Notes: generated from the letters alone by a model not told the origin. Shown: positions 9,413-18,421, numbered from the stretch's first letter. The stretch: 64,000 nt of DNA from Pseudomonas putida (GCF_025905425.1 NZ_CP109603.1:3302501-3366500); one strand, 5' to 3'. Translations and numbers: made by a program.

Positions 9413-10363
9413 ATGAGCCAACCCATCAGCAAGCCAAGCACCGCCGTTTCCTTTCGCCTGAGCAAGGCCGAACTGGTACTGGTCTTCATTACCATGCTGT
9501 GGGGCGGCACCTTTTTGCTGGTGCATAACGTGATGACGGTAAGCGGCCCGATGTTCTTCGTCGGCCTGCGCTTCGCTGCGGCGGCGTTGTTCGTGGGGGT
9601 GGTCTCGGCGCGTGCGCTGCCTGGGCTGACACTCACCGAGCTCAAGGCCGGTGTGCTGATCGGCGTATCGATCATGCTGGGCTACGGGTTGCAAACCATG
9701 GGCCTGCAGACCATCAGCAGCAGCCAGTCAGCGTTCATCACCGCCTTGTATGTGCCCTTCGTACCGGTGCTGCAATGGCTGGTGCTCGGCCGACGCCCCG
9801 GCCTGATGCCGAGCATTGGCATCTGCCTGGCATTCCTTGGCCTGATGCTGCTGGCAGGGCCAGAGGGTGGCACCTTGCACTTCAGCGAAGGCGAGCTGGT
9901 GACCTTGGTCTGCGCCATCGCCATCGCTGGCGAAATCATCCTGATCAGCCGTTATGCCGGACAGGTCGACGTTCGCCGCGTAACCGTGGTGCAGCTGGCG
10001 ACCGCCTCGTTGCTGTCATTCCTGATGATCGTACCAACCCAGGAACGCATTCCCGATTTTTCCTGGCTGCTGCTGGCTAGCGCCCTGGGGCTTGGCGCCA
10101 TGAGCGCAGTGATCCAGGTGGCAATGAACTGGGCACAGAAGTCGGTTTCACCCACCCGTGCCACCCTGATCTACGCCGGTGAGCCTGTGTGGGCCGGGAT
10201 CGTCGGGCGCCTCGCCGGCGAGCGCCTGCCTGGCGTCGCGCTGATCGGCGGGCTGCTGATCGTCATCGCCGTGGTGGTCAGCGAACTGAAGGTGCGCCGC
10301 CTGCGCGAAAACGCCGAAGCACACGAAGCGCTGGACGAACGCGAGCAGCAGGCCGGGCTGTAA
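9413..10363 (+). CDS. EamA/DMT family exporter
   Basis: Encodes 316 residues with ten predicted membrane helices in two EamA repeats (LVFITMLWGGTFLLVHNV opens the first, GELVTLVCAIAIAGEIILI the second) and a charged C-terminal tail (about 25 residues, rich in Glu and Arg). The substrate is unknown. The start at 9413 gives a normal family N-terminus; a longer reading would run into the divergent promoter region. Control by the adjacent XRE-cupin protein is inferred from the divergent arrangement. Confidence 0.88.
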   Translation: MSQPISKPSTAVSFRLSKAELVLVFITMLWGGTFLLVHNVMTVSGPMFFVGLRFAAAALFVGVVSARALPGLTLTELKAGVLIGVSIMLGYGLQTMGLQTISSSQSAFITALYVPFVPVLQWLVLGRRPGLMPSIGICLAFLGLMLLAGPEGGTLHFSEGELVTLVCAIAIAGEIILISRYAGQVDVRRVTVVQLATASLLSFLMIVPTQERIPDFSWLLLASALGLGAMSAVIQVAMNWAQKSVSPTRATLIYAGEPVWAGIVGRLAGERLPGVALIGGLLIVIAVVVSELKVRRLRENAEAHEALDEREQQAGL

Positions 10364-10513
10364 AGCGGCCAACTGCAGCTATGCTTTGTAAAAAACTGTT
10401 ATAAAAAAATACCTTGTCACACCGTATTTGTACGATTCTGCGACAGCTTGCGTGTTGGTGATCAACTGCTCGGCACGTATGATCCTTGGCAAACCTCTCC
10501 AGAATAGAACGCT

Positions 10514-13429
10514 ATGTCCTTGATAGTGCTATTGCTTCTGCCGTTCGTGGGCAGTTGCCTGGCAGCCGTGCTGCCGCACAACGCACGAAACGCCGAGTCC
10601 ATACTCGCCGGGCTTGTCGCCCTGGTCGGTACGGTCCAGGTAGCACTCCTGTACCCCCAAGTCGCCCACGGTGGCGTGATTCGCGAGGAATTCCTATGGC
10701 TGCCCAGCCTGGGGTTGAACCTCGTATTACGCATGGACGGCTTCGCCTGGCTGTTCTCGCTGCTGGTACTGGGCATCGGCACACTGGTGTCGCTGTATGC
10801 GCGCTACTACATGTCGCCCCAGGACCCGGTGCCGCGCTTCTTCGCCTTTTTCCTGGCGTTCATGGGCGCCATGCTGGGCCTGGTGATCTCTGGCAACCTG
10901 ATCCAGCTGGTGTTCTTCTGGGAGCTGACCAGCGTGTTCTCCTTCCTGCTGATCGGTTACTGGCACCACCGCGCCGACGCCCGTCGCGGCGCTTACATGG
11001 CGCTGATGGTCACCGGTGCCGGTGGCCTGTGCCTGCTGGTCGGTGCCCTGCTGCTGGGCCACGTGGTCGGCAGCTACGACCTGGACAAGGTCCTGGCCGC
11101 TGGCGACCTTGTTCGCCAGCACGCGCTGTATCCGGTGCTGTTGCCCCTGATCCTGGTGGGCGCCCTGAGCAAGAGTGCGCAGTTTCCCTTCCAGTTCTGG
11201 CTGCCCCACGCGATGGCGGCGCCGACCCCGGTGTCCGCCTACCTGCACTCGGCAACCATGGTCAAGGCGGGGGTGTTCCTGCTGGCGCGGCTTTGGCCGG
11301 TGCTGTCTGGCAGTGAGGAGTGGTTCTGGATCGTCGGGGGCGCTGGCGCTATCACGCTGCTGCTCGGCGCTTTTGCCGCGATGTTCCAGAACGACCTCAA
11401 AGGCCTGCTGGCCTACTCCACCATCAGCCACCTGGGCCTGATCACCTTGCTGCTGGGCCTGAACAGCCCGCTGGCGGCTGTGGCCGCCGTGTTCCACATC
11501 CTCAACCATGCCACCTTCAAGGCCTCGCTGTTCATGGCCGCCGGCATCATCGACCACGAAAGCGGTACGCGCGATATCCGCCGGCTTAGCGGCCTGATCC
11601 GCCTGGTGCCCTACACCGCCACCCTGGCCATGGTGGCCAGTGCCTCGATGGCGGGCGTGCCATTGATGAACGGTTTCCTGTCCAAGGAGATGTTCTTCGC
11701 CGAAACAGTGTTCATCAGCTCTACGGCCTGGGTCGAAGCCGCCCTCCCGGTGATCGCCACGCTGGCCGGTACCTTCAGCGTGGCCTACGCCCTGCGCTTC
11801 ACCGTCGATGTCTTCTTCGGGCCAACCGCCCAAGACCTGCCCCACACACCTCACGAACCACCCCGCTGGATGCGCGCACCGGTCGAACTGCTGGTGCTCA
11901 CCTGCCTGGTGGTCGGCATCTTCCCCGCCCAGTCGGTCGGCCCGTTGCTGGCCGCTGCGGCCTTGCCGGTGGTAGGCGGTACGCTCCCGGAATACAGCCT
12001 GGCCATCTGGCACGGCTGGAACGCGCCGCTGATCATGAGCCTGGTGGCCATGAGCGGCGGGATCGTGCTGTACCTGCTGCTGCGCAAGCAACTGCGCATG
12101 GGCCGCTTCCCCTACCCGCCGCTGATCGAGCGGTTCAACGGCAAGCGCCTGTTCGAGCATGGCCTGGTTCGCCTGATGTTGCTGGCCCGGCGCACCGAAG
12201 GCTGGCTGACCACGCGCCGTCTGCAATCGCAACTGTTCATGCTGGTGCTGGCGGCCTTCCTGGCTGGCCTCACCCCCATGCTGTACAGCGGCCTGACCTG
12301 GGGAGAACGCCCGAAAATCCCAGGCTCCGGCGTGTTCGTCGCACTCTGGCTGATCGCGATCGCCTGCGCCATCGGCGCCGCCTACCAAGCCAAGTACCAC
12401 CGCCTGGCTGCCTTGATCATGGTCAGCGTCTGCGGCCTGATGACCTGCATCACCTTCGTCTGGTTCTCGGCGCCCGACCTGGCGCTGACCCAACTGGTCG
12501 TGGAGGTGGTCACCACCGTGCTGATCCTCCTCGGCCTGCGCTGGCTGCCACGCCGTATCGAAGGTGTATCACCGCTGCCGGGTAGCCTGGAGCGCGCCCG
12601 CATGCGCCGCCTGCGCGACCTGTTGCTGGCAGTTCTGGTGGGCGGTGGCATGGCCGTGCTGTCCTACGCCATGCTCACCCGGCCGACCCCCAACGTCATT
12701 TCCTCGTTCTACCTGAGCCGCGCTCTGCCTCAGGGGGGGGGCACCAATGTGGTCAATGTGATGCTGGTCGACTTCCGTGGCTTCGACACCCTCGGTGAAA
12801 TCACCGTGCTGGTCGCCGTGGCCCTGACCGTATTCGCCCTGCTGCGACGCTTCCGCCCGCCCAAGGAGAGCATGCAACTGCCCGCCCAGCAGCGCCAGCT
12901 GGCGCCCGACGTGGTCACTGACCTGATCAACCCGCGCCATGCCACAGACACTGCCCTGGGCTTCATGATGGTGCCCGCGGTGCTGGTGCGGCTGTTGCTG
13001 CCGATCGCCCTGCTGGTATCGATGTACCTGTTCATGCGCGGCCACAACCAGCCTGGCGGCGGCTTTGTCGCCGGCCTGGTGATGTCGGTGGCGTTCATCC
13101 TGCAGTACATGGTGGCCGGCACCCAATGGGTCGAAGCACAAATGAGCCTGCGGCCGCTGCGCTGGATGGGCACCGGCCTGCTGTGCGCGACCCTGACCGG
13201 GGTAGGCGCCATGCTGCTGGGTTACCCCTTCCTGACCACGCACACAGCGCACCTGCACGTGCCCGTGCTTGGGGATGTGCACGTGGCCAGCGCGCTGTTC
13301 TTCGATATCGGCGTGTACACCGTGGTGGTCGGTTCGACCCTGCTGATCCTCACCGCCCTGGCGCACCAGTCGGTGCGCGCCTACCGCCCGGGCAACCCGG
13401 CGAAATCCAGCCAAGCAGGAGCCGCCTGA
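10514..13429 (+). CDS. mrpA: Mrp cation/proton antiporter subunit A, fused A-B form
   Basis: Encodes 971 residues, the largest subunit of the multisubunit Na+(K+)/H+ antiporter (Mrp/Sha/Pha). The first 500 residues are an NADH dehydrogenase ND5-like proton channel (ELTSVFSFLLIGYWHH, HSATMVKAGVFLLARL, lysines in transmembrane helices). The last 150 or so, with MYLFMRGHNQPGGGFVAGLV, are an MrpB-like domain, so subunits A and B are fused, as in group 2 operons. It opens an operon whose six genes overlap end to start by 1-4 bases. The role is pH and cation homeostasis. Confidence 0.95.
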   Translation: MSLIVLLLLPFVGSCLAAVLPHNARNAESILAGLVALVGTVQVALLYPQVAHGGVIREEFLWLPSLGLNLVLRMDGFAWLFSLLVLGIGTLVSLYARYYMSPQDPVPRFFAFFLAFMGAMLGLVISGNLIQLVFFWELTSVFSFLLIGYWHHRADARRGAYMALMVTGAGGLCLLVGALLLGHVVGSYDLDKVLAAGDLVRQHALYPVLLPLILVGALSKSAQFPFQFWLPHAMAAPTPVSAYLHSATMVKAGVFLLARLWPVLSGSEEWFWIVGGAGAITLLLGAFAAMFQNDLKGLLAYSTISHLGLITLLLGLNSPLAAVAAVFHILNHATFKASLFMAAGIIDHESGTRDIRRLSGLIRLVPYTATLAMVASASMAGVPLMNGFLSKEMFFAETVFISSTAWVEAALPVIATLAGTFSVAYALRFTVDVFFGPTAQDLPHTPHEPPRWMRAPVELLVLTCLVVGIFPAQSVGPLLAAAALPVVGGTLPEYSLAIWHGWNAPLIMSLVAMSGGIVLYLLLRKQLRMGRFPYPPLIERFNGKRLFEHGLVRLMLLARRTEGWLTTRRLQSQLFMLVLAAFLAGLTPMLYSGLTWGERPKIPGSGVFVALWLIAIACAIGAAYQAKYHRLAALIMVSVCGLMTCITFVWFSAPDLALTQLVVEVVTTVLILLGLRWLPRRIEGVSPLPGSLERARMRRLRDLLLAVLVGGGMAVLSYAMLTRPTPNVISSFYLSRALPQGGGTNVVNVMLVDFRGFDTLGEITVLVAVALTVFALLRRFRPPKESMQLPAQQRQLAPDVVTDLINPRHATDTALGFMMVPAVLVRLLLPIALLVSMYLFMRGHNQPGGGFVAGLVMSVAFILQYMVAGTQWVEAQMSLRPLRWMGTGLLCATLTGVGAMLLGYPFLTTHTAHLHVPVLGDVHVASALFFDIGVYTVVVGSTLLILTALAHQSVRAYRPGNPAKSSQAGAA

Positions 13430-13773
13430 TGGAAGAAGTCATTGCAGTCGCCATCGGTGTACTGGCCGCCTCCGGGGTCTGGTTGATCCTGCGCCCACGG
13501 ACCTACCAGGTGATCATGGGCCTGTGCCTGCTGTCCTATGGGGTCAACCTGTTCATCTTCAGCATGGGCAGCCTGTTCATCGGCAAGGAGCCCATCATCA
13601 AGGACGGCGTGACCCAGGACCTGCTGCACTACACCGACCCGCTGCCCCAGGCCCTGGTACTGACCGCCATCGTCATCAGTTTCGCCATGACCGCACTGTT
13701 CCTGGTGGTGCTGCTGGCCTCACGGGGGCTGACCGGTACCGACCACGTGGATGGCCGGGAGCGTGACGAATGA
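13429..13773 (+). CDS. mrpC: Mrp antiporter subunit C
   Basis: A 114-residue, three-helix membrane protein of the NuoK-like MrpC family, with the typical GLCLLSYGVNLFIFSMG and DPLPQALVLTAIVISFAMTA segments including the conserved PLPQALVLTAIVI core. Its ATG overlaps the stop of the A subunit (TGATG), with GGAG upstream. It is the second gene of the Mrp operon. Confidence 0.95.
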   Translation: MEEVIAVAIGVLAASGVWLILRPRTYQVIMGLCLLSYGVNLFIFSMGSLFIGKEPIIKDGVTQDLLHYTDPLPQALVLTAIVISFAMTALFLVVLLASRGLTGTDHVDGRERDE

Positions 13774-15449
13774 GTGGTATGAGTCAACTGATCGTCGCCC
13801 CCATCCTGCTGCCACTCATCACGGCGGCAATCATGCTGTTGCTGGGCGAGAAACACCGGCGGATCAAGGCGCAGCTGAACCTGCTGTCCACCTTTGCCGG
13901 CCTGGCCATCGCGGTCAGCCTGCTGCTGTGGGTCCGCACCCAGGGCCAGGCCGAATCTATCGGCGTCTATTTGCCGGGTAACTGGCCTGCACCGTTCGGC
14001 ATCGTGCTGGTGGTAGACCACCTGTCTGCGTTACTGCTGACCCTGACCGGCATCATCGGCTTCAGTGCCCTGCTGTTTGCCCGGGCCCGCTGGGACAGCG
14101 CCGGCGCCAGCTTCCACGCGCTGTTCCAAATCCAGTTGATGGGCCTGTACGGTGCATTCCTGACTGCCGACCTGTTCAACCTGTTCGTGTTCTTCGAGGT
14201 ACTGCTGGCAGCGTCCTATGGCTTGCTGCTGCATGGCTCGGGCCGGGCAAGGGTCAAGGCAGGCCTGCACTACATTGCCATCAACCTGTTCGCTTCGTCG
14301 TTGTTCCTGGTGGGCGCGGCGATGCTCTATGGCGTGACGGGCACCTTGAACATGGCCGACCTTGCGCTGAAGATCCCGCTGGTGCCGGAGGCCGACCGTG
14401 GCTTGCTGCATGCGGGCGCCGCGATACTGGCCATGGCGTTTCTGGCCAAGGCCGGTATATGGCCGCTCAACTTCTGGCTGGTGCCGGCCTACGCGTCGGC
14501 CAGTGCACCGGTTGCCGCGCTTTTTGCCATCATGACCAAGGTCGGCCTGTATGCCGTACTGCGCCTGTGGACGCTGCTGTTCTCCGGGCAAGCCGGCGCC
14601 TCGGCACACTTCGGTGGCGAGTGGCTGGTTTACGGCGGCCTGGTCACACTGGCCGTGGCAGCGGTGTCGATACTGGCCGCGCAGCGTCTGGAGCGCATGG
14701 CTGCCCTGAGCATTCTGGTTTCCGCCGGCACCCTGCTCGCGGCCGTCGGTTTTGCCCAGCCAGCGCTGACCGGCGCGGCATTGTTCTACCTGGTCAACTC
14801 GACGCTGGCGTTGTGTGCCCTGTTCCTGCTCGCCGAGCTGATCGAGCGCTCGCGCTCGGCCAACGAAGCGCCGCTGGACGATGAAGAAGATGCCATGCCT
14901 TCGCCGCTGGAGTCACTGCACCCGCCCAAAGGCATCAACCTCGATGACGAGCAAAAGGCCGTGATCGGCCAGATCATCCCATGGACCATGGCCTTCCTTG
15001 GCCTGAGCTTCATCGCCTGTGCGTTGCTGATCATTGGCATGCCGCCGCTTTCGGGCTTTGTCGGCAAACTCAACCTGATCAGTGCGCTGCTCAACCCGCT
15101 GGGGCTGGGTATAGCGCCAGAGCAACCGCTGACAGCTGCAGGCTGGGGCCTGGTGGCACTGCTTATCCTGTCCGGTATGGCGTCGCTGATCGCGTTCGGC
15201 CGCGTGGGCATCCAGCGTTTCTGGAAGCCCGAAGAGCGCCCCTCGCCGCTACTGCGTCGCTATGAGTGCCTGCCGATCGTCATCCTGCTTGGCCTGTGCA
15301 TTATGCTCAGCCTCAAGGCCGAGCCGTTGCTGCGCTACACCCAGGACACGGCCGCCAGCCTGCAGGTGCCCGACACCTACATCAAGGCGGTGATGGCCGC
15401 CCGGCCGATCCCTGGCCCGACCTCCCTCGCGGTGGAGGCGCTGCCATGA
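13770..15449 (+). CDS. mrpD: Mrp antiporter subunit D
   Basis: A 559-residue ND4/ND2-like proton-translocating subunit with about 14 helices. LFNLFVFFEVLLAASYGLLL and AKAGIWPLNFWLVPAYASA match the family core with its buried Lys and Glu. Between two helices, about residues 360-395, is a hydrophilic, acidic segment (EAPLDDEEDAMPSPLESLHP). The ATG at 13770 overlaps the mrpC stop by four bases and has GGGAG eight bases upstream; an alternative ATG lies three codons later. Confidence 0.95.
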   Translation: MSGMSQLIVAPILLPLITAAIMLLLGEKHRRIKAQLNLLSTFAGLAIAVSLLLWVRTQGQAESIGVYLPGNWPAPFGIVLVVDHLSALLLTLTGIIGFSALLFARARWDSAGASFHALFQIQLMGLYGAFLTADLFNLFVFFEVLLAASYGLLLHGSGRARVKAGLHYIAINLFASSLFLVGAAMLYGVTGTLNMADLALKIPLVPEADRGLLHAGAAILAMAFLAKAGIWPLNFWLVPAYASASAPVAALFAIMTKVGLYAVLRLWTLLFSGQAGASAHFGGEWLVYGGLVTLAVAAVSILAAQRLERMAALSILVSAGTLLAAVGFAQPALTGAALFYLVNSTLALCALFLLAELIERSRSANEAPLDDEEDAMPSPLESLHPPKGINLDDEQKAVIGQIIPWTMAFLGLSFIACALLIIGMPPLSGFVGKLNLISALLNPLGLGIAPEQPLTAAGWGLVALLILSGMASLIAFGRVGIQRFWKPEERPSPLLRRYECLPIVILLGLCIMLSLKAEPLLRYTQDTAASLQVPDTYIKAVMAARPIPGPTSLAVEALP

Positions 15450-15934
15450 ACCGTCTGTTTCCCGCCCCACTGCTGTCGGTCTCGCTGTTCGGCCTGTGGT
15501 TGCTGTTGAACCTCTCGGTCAGCCCCGGCAACCTGCTGCTCGGTGCCATCCTCGGCATCTTTGCGCCACTGCTGATGGCACCGCTGCGCCCCCAGCACGC
15601 CCATGTGCGGCGCCCCTGGGTGGTTGCCAAGCTCATTGCCCGGGTAGGTCTCGATGTGATCGTGTCCAACCTGCTGGTAGCCCGTGGCGTTCTGCGTGCC
15701 GGCAAGCAGCCGCCGCGCTCGGCGTTCGTGCACATTCCGCTGACGCTGCGCGATGCCCATGGTTTGGCCGCGCTGTCGATGATCACTACCGTTGTACCGG
15801 GTACGGTCTGGTCGGAACTGGCCCTGGACCGCAGCGTGCTGCTGCTGCATGTGTTCGACCTCGAGGATGAAGCCGCCTTCATCGAGCACTTCAAGGACAC
15901 CTATGAACGCCCGCTGATGGAGATTTTCCAATGA
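15446..15934 (+). CDS. mrpE: Mrp antiporter subunit E
   Basis: A 162-residue MrpE family protein with two or three N-terminal helices and a C-terminal cytoplasmic part. The stretch LAALSMITTVVPGTVWSEL is the conserved family signature. It overlaps mrpD by four bases (ATGA) and mrpF by four bases. Confidence 0.95.
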   Translation: MNRLFPAPLLSVSLFGLWLLLNLSVSPGNLLLGAILGIFAPLLMAPLRPQHAHVRRPWVVAKLIARVGLDVIVSNLLVARGVLRAGKQPPRSAFVHIPLTLRDAHGLAALSMITTVVPGTVWSELALDRSVLLLHVFDLEDEAAFIEHFKDTYERPLMEIFQ

Positions 15935-16209
15935 CAGGCCTGCTCGCCAACGCTGTACTCGCCAGCCTGTTCATCTTCGCCCTGGCAATGGCCCTGGCGC
16001 TGATCCGGCTGTTCCGCGGCCCATCCGCCCAGGACCGGGTCCTGGCGCTGGACTACCTGTACATCCTGGCCATGCTGACGATGCTGGTGCTGGGGATTCG
16101 CTATGCCAGCGACACATACTTCGAAGGTGCGCTGCTGATTGCGTTGTTCGGCTTTGTCGGCTCGTTCGCCTTGGCCAAGTTCCTGCTACGTGGTGAGGTG
16201 ATCGAATGA
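15931..16209 (+). CDS. mrpF: Mrp antiporter subunit F
   Basis: A 92-residue, three-helix subunit. RLFRGPSAQDRVLALDYL is the conserved MrpF motif, with Arg and Asp at the membrane edge. It sits in four-base ATGA overlaps with both neighbours, so its translation is coupled within the operon. Confidence 0.95.
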   Translation: MTGLLANAVLASLFIFALAMALALIRLFRGPSAQDRVLALDYLYILAMLTMLVLGIRYASDTYFEGALLIALFGFVGSFALAKFLLRGEVIE

Positions 16210-16571
16210 CCGAAACGCTAGAACTGCCCTTCTGGCTGGAGCTGGTCACCGCCGCGCTGCTGCTGATCGGCAGCCTGTTCGCCTTGATAGGTGCCGTGGG
16301 CCTGCTGCGCCTGAAAGACTACTTCCAGCGCATGCACCCACCCGCGCTGGCTTCGACCATTGGCGCATGGTGTGTTGCCCTGGCCTCGATCATTTACTTT
16401 TCGTGGCTCAAGGACGCCCCCATCCTGCACGCCTGGCTGATCCCGATTCTGCTGTCGATCACGGTACCGGTCACCACGCTGTTGCTGGCCAGGGCTGCGC
16501 TGTTTCGCAAGCGGATGTCAAAAGAGGCGGTTCCCGACGAAGTCAGCAGCGGCGGAGATCGCGGCCACTGA
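16206..16571 (+). CDS. mrpG: Mrp antiporter subunit G
   Basis: A 121-residue, three-helix subunit that completes the A(B)-C-D-E-F-G operon. The family core is visible in LIGSLFALIGAVGLLRLKDYF and RMHPPALASTIG. The C-terminal 20 residues are hydrophilic (KEAVPDEVSSGGDRG) and weakly conserved by nature. No clear terminator is seen in the 12 bases before the convergent small gene. Confidence 0.95.
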   Translation: MTETLELPFWLELVTAALLLIGSLFALIGAVGLLRLKDYFQRMHPPALASTIGAWCVALASIIYFSWLKDAPILHAWLIPILLSITVPVTTLLLARAALFRKRMSKEAVPDEVSSGGDRGH

Positions 16572-16583
16572 CCGCTTGCAGCT

Positions 16584-16796
16584 TCAACCTTGGCTGAGGC
16601 GCTGCAACTCGCGCCGAACCATGGCGGCGTACGGTGGCGGGCTGAGTTGATACAGCTCACCTGCCACCCAGGTCAGCCAAGCCCCTTGCAAGTCTTCACG
16701 CCGAGCCAACAGCCGCCCGGCTTGCGCTACAGCATCCGCCTGGTGCTGCTGATGGAACTCGGCACGCGAAACCGGCGTTTTGCTGCAGTCCGTCAT
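16584..16796 (-). CDS. small hypothetical protein with SPPxYAxMVR motif
   Basis: Encodes 70 residues, soluble and helical in character, with no signal peptide. The C-terminal half (WLTWVAGELYQLSPPPYAAM) closely resembles the C-terminal half of another small protein in this window (50698-50961), sharing a W-x-x-WV-x-x-EL-x-x-(L/M)SPPxYAxMVR pattern. Its ATG overlaps the stop of the upstream gene by four bases (ATGA), so both are translated together. Function unknown. Confidence 0.7.
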   Translation of the reverse strand: MTDCSKTPVSRAEFHQQHQADAVAQAGRLLARREDLQGAWLTWVAGELYQLSPPPYAAMVRRELQRLSQG

Positions 16797-17263
16797 TCAC
16801 TGGCCTTGAACGTGGTCAGCTCACCCTTGCGCCATTTCGCGACTTTGCCGGTCACTGCCTTGAGCAGCTTGCCCAGCCCTTCCTGTACTTGCTGTTGCGC
16901 GGCAAACACCAACATCACGCCATGGCCTTCGCGCAACACGATGCCCTCGCCTTCTGGCACCGAAACAAAGGCATAGTCGCCTACGCCGTAGACGTTGAGC
17001 TTGATATCACGAAAGCGCATTTCAAGCTTGCCGCCTTCGCGGCTAGGCAATACTGCGGCGCGAAAGTGATCGCCTACCTTCAGTTCCAAACGTTGTTTGT
17101 CATCGACCACCAATGCGCTCTCGGTGTCGATTTCGGCCATGTACAAGCCTTCTGGACTCTGTTCGGTAACATAGATAAAGCGGCCCTGGAACAGCTGGGC
17201 CAATTTACCGCGCAGATCGCCAAGGGCGAACAGGGCGTGGGTATCAAGTGTGCTGACTGCCAA
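16793..17263 (-). CDS. conserved hypothetical protein, soluble
   Basis: Encodes 156 residues, read from a TTG at 17263 with GAGG nine bases upstream; longer readings lack family character. The protein is rich in beta-strand-like alternation (GRFIYVTEQSPEGLYMAEID, LELKVGDHFRAAVLPSREGG) with an amphipathic C-terminal helix (VQEGLGKLLKAVTGKVAKW). There is no signal peptide or membrane segment. The stop overlaps the start of the next small gene. The family was not recognised and the function is unknown. Confidence 0.65.
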   Translation of the reverse strand: MAVSTLDTHALFALGDLRGKLAQLFQGRFIYVTEQSPEGLYMAEIDTESALVVDDKQRLELKVGDHFRAAVLPSREGGKLEMRFRDIKLNVYGVGDYAFVSVPEGEGIVLREGHGVMLVFAAQQQVQEGLGKLLKAVTGKVAKWRKGELTTFKASE

Positions 17264-17637
17264 TGAAGTGATCCTCAACCGGTTACATCCCGCCCCCACA
17301 CACGCTCGGTGAGGCACGGCCATTACGTATCGATAGGCGAAAAGAATATTAAAGCGATGCGCTGATGTCTGTGCAGGCTGGCGATGCAGCATGCAGGATT
17401 CTTTACTCTGGCTTGCCAGATCTGGCTTCAATACAGGTTTTCGGCAAACACCCACACGGGAAGCGTAATGCCTGACAACAAACCCGCCAGAAAAGATGCG
17501 AGAGGCAGTTGCAGAGCGCTCGACAGAACGGGCTCTGAAATCCATCAGCGCATTTCTGGGGAAGGAATATGCACGAAAACACCGAAATCCGTCGAGAGGC
17601 AAAAAACATTTCTTACCTTGCCAACGCCAGTGCGCCG
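17264..17637. other. intergenic region without a supported gene
   Basis: These 374 bases are locally more AT-rich than the surroundings. Short open frames exist on both strands, but none has a ribosome site with sensible codon use. The minus-strand promoter of the 16793-17263 gene must lie here. No repeat, RNA gene or terminator was recognised. Confidence 0.5.
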
Positions 17638-17832
17638 TCAGGCGGCCAGCCCTTTCCTGAGTTGCTGCAACCAAGCCGCCTGGCACTCCACGGCCTCATC
17701 ACGCGTGGCGAACGCAGTGCCACGGCGCTCGCCATTGACCAGCACCACCCAGCAAATACGCTTGCCCAGCGCCTGCAAGGTGGCAGGAACACCAGAGCCA
17801 ATCATCACGGCTACATCGACTCGGCTATTCAT
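17638..17832 (-). CDS. small hypothetical protein (64 aa)
   Basis: Encodes 64 residues. Beta-strand-rich (VDVAVMIGSGVPATL, RICWVVLVNGERRGTAFATR) and ending in a helix (DEAVECQAAWLQQLRKGL); there is no signal peptide. GGAGGGAG stands directly upstream of the ATG at 17832, and a GTG one codon earlier is possible. Codon use agrees with the chromosome. Function unknown; the compact strand-helix layout suggests a small domain on its own. Confidence 0.6.
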   Translation of the reverse strand: MNSRVDVAVMIGSGVPATLQALGKRICWVVLVNGERRGTAFATRDEAVECQAAWLQQLRKGLAA

Positions 17833-17961
17833 CACTCCCTCCGGAATTTAATTAGCACCCTAACGATAAAGCCATGATACGCCTGCCCGCTGGCAGGAAA
17901 CAGCGCATCTCGGTACAGCAGTGTTACGCCACAAGCAACAAATTCCGGAGCGTACTCAGCA

Positions 17962-18000
17962 AAAAACGCAAAAAGCCCCTGGGATTTCTCCGTGGGGCTT
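17962..18000 (-). terminator. rho-independent terminator of the dksA-like gene
   Basis: On the minus strand, AAGCCCC (18000-17994) and GGGGCTT (17979-17973) form a stem around a 14-base loop, followed by TTTGCGTTTTTTG. It begins 16 bases after the stop of the DksA-like gene. Confidence 0.85.
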
Positions 18001-18016
18001 GGCGTACTGCGCTCGG

Positions 18017-18421
18017 TCAGATCTGCCGCTGGTGGCGGTCGAGCTGCTCGTGGCGCTCCTGGGCTTCGATGCAGTACTTGGTGGTCGGGCTGATCAGCAA
18101 ACGCTTCAGGCCAATCGGCTCACCACTGTCATCGCACCAGCCGAAGCTTTCGTCGGTGATACGGTCCAGCGCCATTTCCAGCTGTGGCAGCAAACGCTGA
18201 TCGCGGTCGATGGCATTGACCAACCAGCTACGCTCTTCTTCTACCGAAGCCACGTCAGCAGGGTCCGACGGAGTGTCCAGGCCCTCGATGGTGGCACGGC
18301 TCAACTCGATGCGCTCATGGGTTTCGACTTTCATCGACTGCAGCAGGCCGGAGAAGAAGGCGAGCTGATCAGCGTTCATGTAGTCATCGGCCGACATGGC
18401 CAGCAACTGTTCCTTGGTCAT
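18017..18421 (-). CDS. DksA/TraR family transcription factor with incomplete zinc finger
   Basis: A 134-residue DksA-like protein that would enter the RNA polymerase secondary channel and act with ppGpp. The coiled-coil tip motif D-x-x-D-x-A is intact (Asp53, Asp56, Ala58 in DPADVA). The C-terminal finger, normally C-x2-C-x17-C-x2-C, reads Cys96-x2-Ser99-x17-Cys117-x2-Ala120, so two of four ligands are lost. That places it with the zinc-independent or zinc-poor DksA paralogs of Pseudomonas (DksA2 type). The ATG at 18421 has only a weak AGAGAA ribosome site. A clean terminator follows. Confidence 0.88.
   Translation of the reverse strand: MTKEQLLAMSADDYMNADQLAFFSGLLQSMKVETHERIELSRATIEGLDTPSDPADVASVEEERSWLVNAIDRDQRLLPQLEMALDRITDESFGWCDDSGEPIGLKRLLISPTTKYCIEAQERHEQLDRHQRQI

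Noticed and set aside
10727-12493. Minus-strand open frame of about 590 codons inside the Mrp region
   Set aside because: Antisense to mrpA; highly Gln/His-rich with no recognisable domain.
17384-17851. Plus-strand frame of 155 codons opposite the 64-aa gene
   Set aside because: It overlaps a minus-strand frame that has a strong GGAGGGAG site; its own composition and start are unconvincing.
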